Origin: JBOHHM01 sp050725495
GTDB taxonomy: Bacteria; Pseudomonadota; Gammaproteobacteria; Burkholderiales; Burkholderiaceae_C
Reading direction: 5' to 3'
DNA: 6,170 bases
NCBI GenBank assembly: GCA_050725495.1
Contig: JBOHHM010000117.1
Coordinates: forward strand, 1 to 6,170
Shown here: in pieces, positions 3,909 through 6,170 of the stretch
Position numbering within the stretch: the stretch's first letter is position 1
How the letters are laid out: each line of letters begins with the position of its first letter
Made by a program: the position numbers and the translations under genes
Notes under the pieces: generated by a model
Databases searched by the model: none
What the model saw: only the letters and a program-made list of their open reading frames with translations
What the model was told of the DNA's origin: nothing

Positions 3909-6170
3909 ATGAAACGGATGCTGATCAATGCCACGCAGGCCGAAGAACGCCGCCTGGGGATCGTCGACGGGCAAAAACTGCTCGACTACGAAATCGAAAT
4001 CGAAGGGCGCGAGCAGCGCAAGGGCAATATCTACAAGGCCGTGGTCACCCGCGTCGAACCCAGCCTGGAAGCCTGCTTCGTCGACTACGGCGAGGACCGC
4101 CACGGCTTCCTGCCGTTCAAGGAAATCTCCAAGCAATACTTCACCGCCGGCGTGCCAGTCAGCCAGGCGCGCATCAACGACGTGATCAAGGAAGGCCAGG
4201 AACTGCTGGTCCAGGTCGAGAAGGAAGAACGCGGCAACAAGGGCGCGGCGCTGACCACCTTCATCTCGCTGGCCGGCCGCTATGTGGTGCTGATGCCCAA
4301 CAACCCGCGCGGCGGCGGCGTGAGCCGGCGCATCGAGGGCGACGACCGGGCCGAGCTCAAGGAGGCGATGGACCAGCTCGAGTACCCGGGTGGCATGAGC
4401 ATCATCGCACGCACCGCCGGCATCGGCCGCTCGGCGCCCGAGCTCCAGTGGGACCTGAACTACCTGCTGAAACTGTGGAACGCAATCGACGGCGCGGCCA
4501 AGGGTGGCAAGGGCGCGTTCCTGATCTACCAGGAATCGAGCCTGGTGATCCGTGCAATCCGCGACTACTTCAACAGCGACATCGGCGACATCCTGATCGA
4601 CACCGACGACATCTACGAGCAGGCCCAGCAGTTCATGGCCCACGTGATGCCCGAGCATGCCGCGCGCGTGAAGCGCTACCGCGACGACGCGCCGCTGTTC
4701 TCGCGCTTCCAGATCGAGCACCAGATCGAATCGGCCTACGCCCGCACCGTGCAGCTGCCCAGCGGCGGCGCCATCGTGATCGACCACACCGAAGCCCTGG
4801 TCTCGGTCGACGTGAACTCGGCGCGCGCGATCAAGGGTGGCGACATCGAGGAAACCGCCACCCGCACCAATCTGGAGGCTGCCGACGAAGTGGCGCGCCA
4901 GATGCGCCTGCGCGACCTGGGCGGCCTGATCGTGATCGACTTCATCGACATGGAAGAGTCGCGCAACCGCCGCGACGTGGAAAACCGCCTGCGCGACGCG
5001 CTGCGGCAAGACCGCGCACGCGTGCAGTTCGGCTCGATCAGCAAGTTCGGCCTGATGGAAATGAGCCGCCAGCGCCTGCGACCAGCCCTCTCCGAAGGCG
5101 CGTCCATCCCCTGCCCGCGCTGCGGCGGCTCCGGCCATATCCGCGACACCGAAAGCTCGGCACTGCAAATCCTGCGCATCATCCAGGAAGAGTCCATGAA
5201 GGACAACACGGCCTCCGTGCTGTGCCAGGTGCCGGTGGAAGTGGCCTCGTTCCTGCTCAACGAGAAGCGCACCGAGATCGCCAAGATCGAACTCAAGCAG
5301 CGCATCAACGTGCTGATGGTGCCCAACAAGACGCTGGAAACGCCCAACTACCGGCTGGACCGCCTCAAGCACGACGACCCGCGCCTGGACAACATCGAAG
5401 CCAGCTACAAGATGGCCGAGGAGATCGAGGACCCGACCGCGGTGACGCGCCGCTCGCAGGAGCCCACCAACAAGCAAACCCCGGTGATCAAGGGCGTGCT
5501 GCCCGACGCACCGGCGCCCGTCGTGGCGCCCAAGCCCGAGCAACCCGCCCGGGCCGCCAAAGCGGCACCGGTGGCTGCAGCGGCCCCCGCCGCGGCTGAG
5601 AACGGCTTCTTCGGCTGGATCAAAAGCTTGTTTGGCGCCAAGCCGGCAGCCGCGCCCGCAGCGGCGCCAGCCACGCCGGCCAAGAAGGAGGAAAAGCGCG
5701 AAGGCCGGGGCGGCCGCGACGGCGAACGCCGTGACGGCCGCCGTGGTGAAGGCCGGGGTGGCCGCGATGGCGAACGCCGCGGCGCTCGCCGCGGTGAAGA
5801 GCGCCCGGAAGTCCGCGCCGAGGCCCGAGCAGAAGCGCGCGGCGAAGCCCAGGGCCGTGGCCCGGAAGGCCGGGGTGGCCGCGACGCTGAGCGCCGTGAG
5901 GGGCGTGAAGGCCAGGGCCGGGGCGAACGCCAGGGCCCGCGCGAGCGGCGTGATGCGGAAGCCAGGCCGGTTGCTACAGAAAGTGGAGCATCTAGCGCAG
6001 CAGCGGCAGGGGCTGCGGGCAGCCTGGAAGCTCAAGGCGGCGAACAGCGTGGAGAGCGCCAGCCCCGGGGCGCTGAACGTGGCGAGCGCCGCGAACGTGG
6101 CGAAGGCCGGCGCGAGCGCGGCGAGCGGCCCGAAGCTCGCGGTGGCCGCGACGGTGAACGCCGTGGCGAG
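3909..6170 (+). CDS. rne: Ribonuclease E, 3' end beyond the window
   Basis: The frame is open for 754 codons to the last base of the window, so the C-terminus is missing. RNase E cuts single-stranded, AU-rich RNA; it starts mRNA decay, matures rRNA and tRNA, and scaffolds the degradosome at the inner membrane. The N-terminus MKRMLINATQ matches E. coli. An S1 domain spans about residues 35-118. Arg168/Thr169 match the 5'-phosphate sensor. The DNase I-like domain has Asp301 and Asn303 (VDVNSARA) and Asp344 (VIDFID), matching E. coli Asp303, Asn305 and Asp346. The zinc-link CPRC has Cys402 and Cys405. After a Pro/Ala linker, residues 565-577 (NGFFGWIKSLFG) look like the amphipathic membrane-targeting helix. 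From about 596 the tail is Arg, Gly and Glu-rich, as in RNA-binding tails, with four RGGRDxERR repeats. This tail separates it from RNase G. Confidence 0.98.
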   Translation, partial: MKRMLINATQAEERRLGIVDGQKLLDYEIEIEGREQRKGNIYKAVVTRVEPSLEACFVDYGEDRHGFLPFKEISKQYFTAGVPVSQARINDVIKEGQELLVQVEKEERGNKGAALTTFISLAGRYVVLMPNNPRGGGVSRRIEGDDRAELKEAMDQLEYPGGMSIIARTAGIGRSAPELQWDLNYLLKLWNAIDGAAKGGKGAFLIYQESSLVIRAIRDYFNSDIGDILIDTDDIYEQAQQFMAHVMPEHAARVKRYRDDAPLFSRFQIEHQIESAYARTVQLPSGGAIVIDHTEALVSVDVNSARAIKGGDIEETATRTNLEAADEVARQMRLRDLGGLIVIDFIDMEESRNRRDVENRLRDALRQDRARVQFGSISKFGLMEMSRQRLRPALSEGASIPCPRCGGSGHIRDTESSALQILRIIQEESMKDNTASVLCQVPVEVASFLLNEKRTEIAKIELKQRINVLMVPNKTLETPNYRLDRLKHDDPRLDNIEASYKMAEEIEDPTAVTRRSQEPTNKQTPVIKGVLPDAPAPVVAPKPEQPARAAKAAPVAAAAPAAAENGFFGWIKSLFGAKPAAAPAAAPATPAKKEEKREGRGGRDGERRDGRRGEGRGGRDGERRGARRGEERPEVRAEARAEARGEAQGRGPEGRGGRDAERREGREGQGRGERQGPRERRDAEARPVATESGASSAAAAGAAGSLEAQGGEQRGERQPRGAERGERRERGEGRRERGERPEARGGRDGERRGE
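5703..6170 (+). repeat. Imperfect 30-bp repeats encoding RGGRDxERR in the RNase E tail
   Basis: Four 30-bp in-frame copies encode xRGGRDxERR at 5703-5732, 5751-5780, 5868-5897 and 6135-6164 (protein residues 599-608, 615-624, 654-663 and 743-752). The copies share most bases, for example GGCCGGGGTGGCCGCGA, and sit in wider GER/RGE-rich sequence. Because units are multiples of three, gain or loss would change tail length without a frameshift. The mixed positive and negative charges predict a disordered, RNA-binding segment. The window ends within this region. Confidence 0.8.

Noticed and set aside
4448..5599. 383-codon + strand frame inside rne
   Set aside because: It is an alternative frame of rne; the RNase E frame carries the catalytic residues and zinc-link throughout this interval.
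3786..6035. 749-codon open frame antisense to rne
   Set aside because: It lies opposite the strongly conserved RNase E frame. Long antisense frames are expected in GC-rich genes, and the translation is Ala/Arg/Val-rich with no recognisable domain.

Overview
The window is high-GC, protein-dense DNA. Protein sequences, GC-rich codon use and gene order all point to a betaproteobacterium of the Burkholderiales, most likely Comamonadaceae (Polaromonas, Rhodoferax, Variovorax or Acidovorax type). The family assignment is inferred from recalled protein and repeat styles, not from a database search.

Layout. Positions 1-208 are non-coding and made almost entirely of 7-bp repeats: at least 15 exact GTTGAGC copies on the + strand, then eight degenerate GTTNRGN copies facing the other way. 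Positions 209-3347 hold four genes on the minus strand, read right to left: rluC (23S rRNA pseudouridine synthase), a HAD-IA phosphatase overlapping the end of rluC by 17 bases, a small Rieske [2Fe-2S] protein, and a membrane-anchored S49 (SppA-type) peptidase starting one base after the Rieske stop. A double-hairpin, REP-like repeat fills the only real gap in this cluster, between the HAD and Rieske genes. Positions 3348-3908 are a 561-bp intergenic region rich in inverted repeats. From 3909 to the window end runs rne (RNase E) on the + strand: complete catalytic half, membrane-targeting-like helix, then an Arg/Gly/Glu-rich tail still open at the last base.

How the parts relate. rne and rluC are divergent, as in many gammaproteobacteria, and share the intergenic region. 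Both act on RNA: RNase E processes and degrades RNA, RluC modifies 23S rRNA. A perfect TATAAT at 3333-3338, if used, would give rne a leader of about 560 nt. That leader ends in two abutting stem-loops just before a strong Shine-Dalgarno. This resembles the long structured rne leader that RNase E uses for self-regulation in E. coli, but the sequence is not recognisably the same.

No phage, CRISPR, defence or secondary-metabolism locus is visible, and no wholly new system is claimed. The most interesting items are the facing heptamer arrays, the structured rne leader, the repeat in the rluC-sppA cluster, and a possible repeat fragment inside the rne tail.
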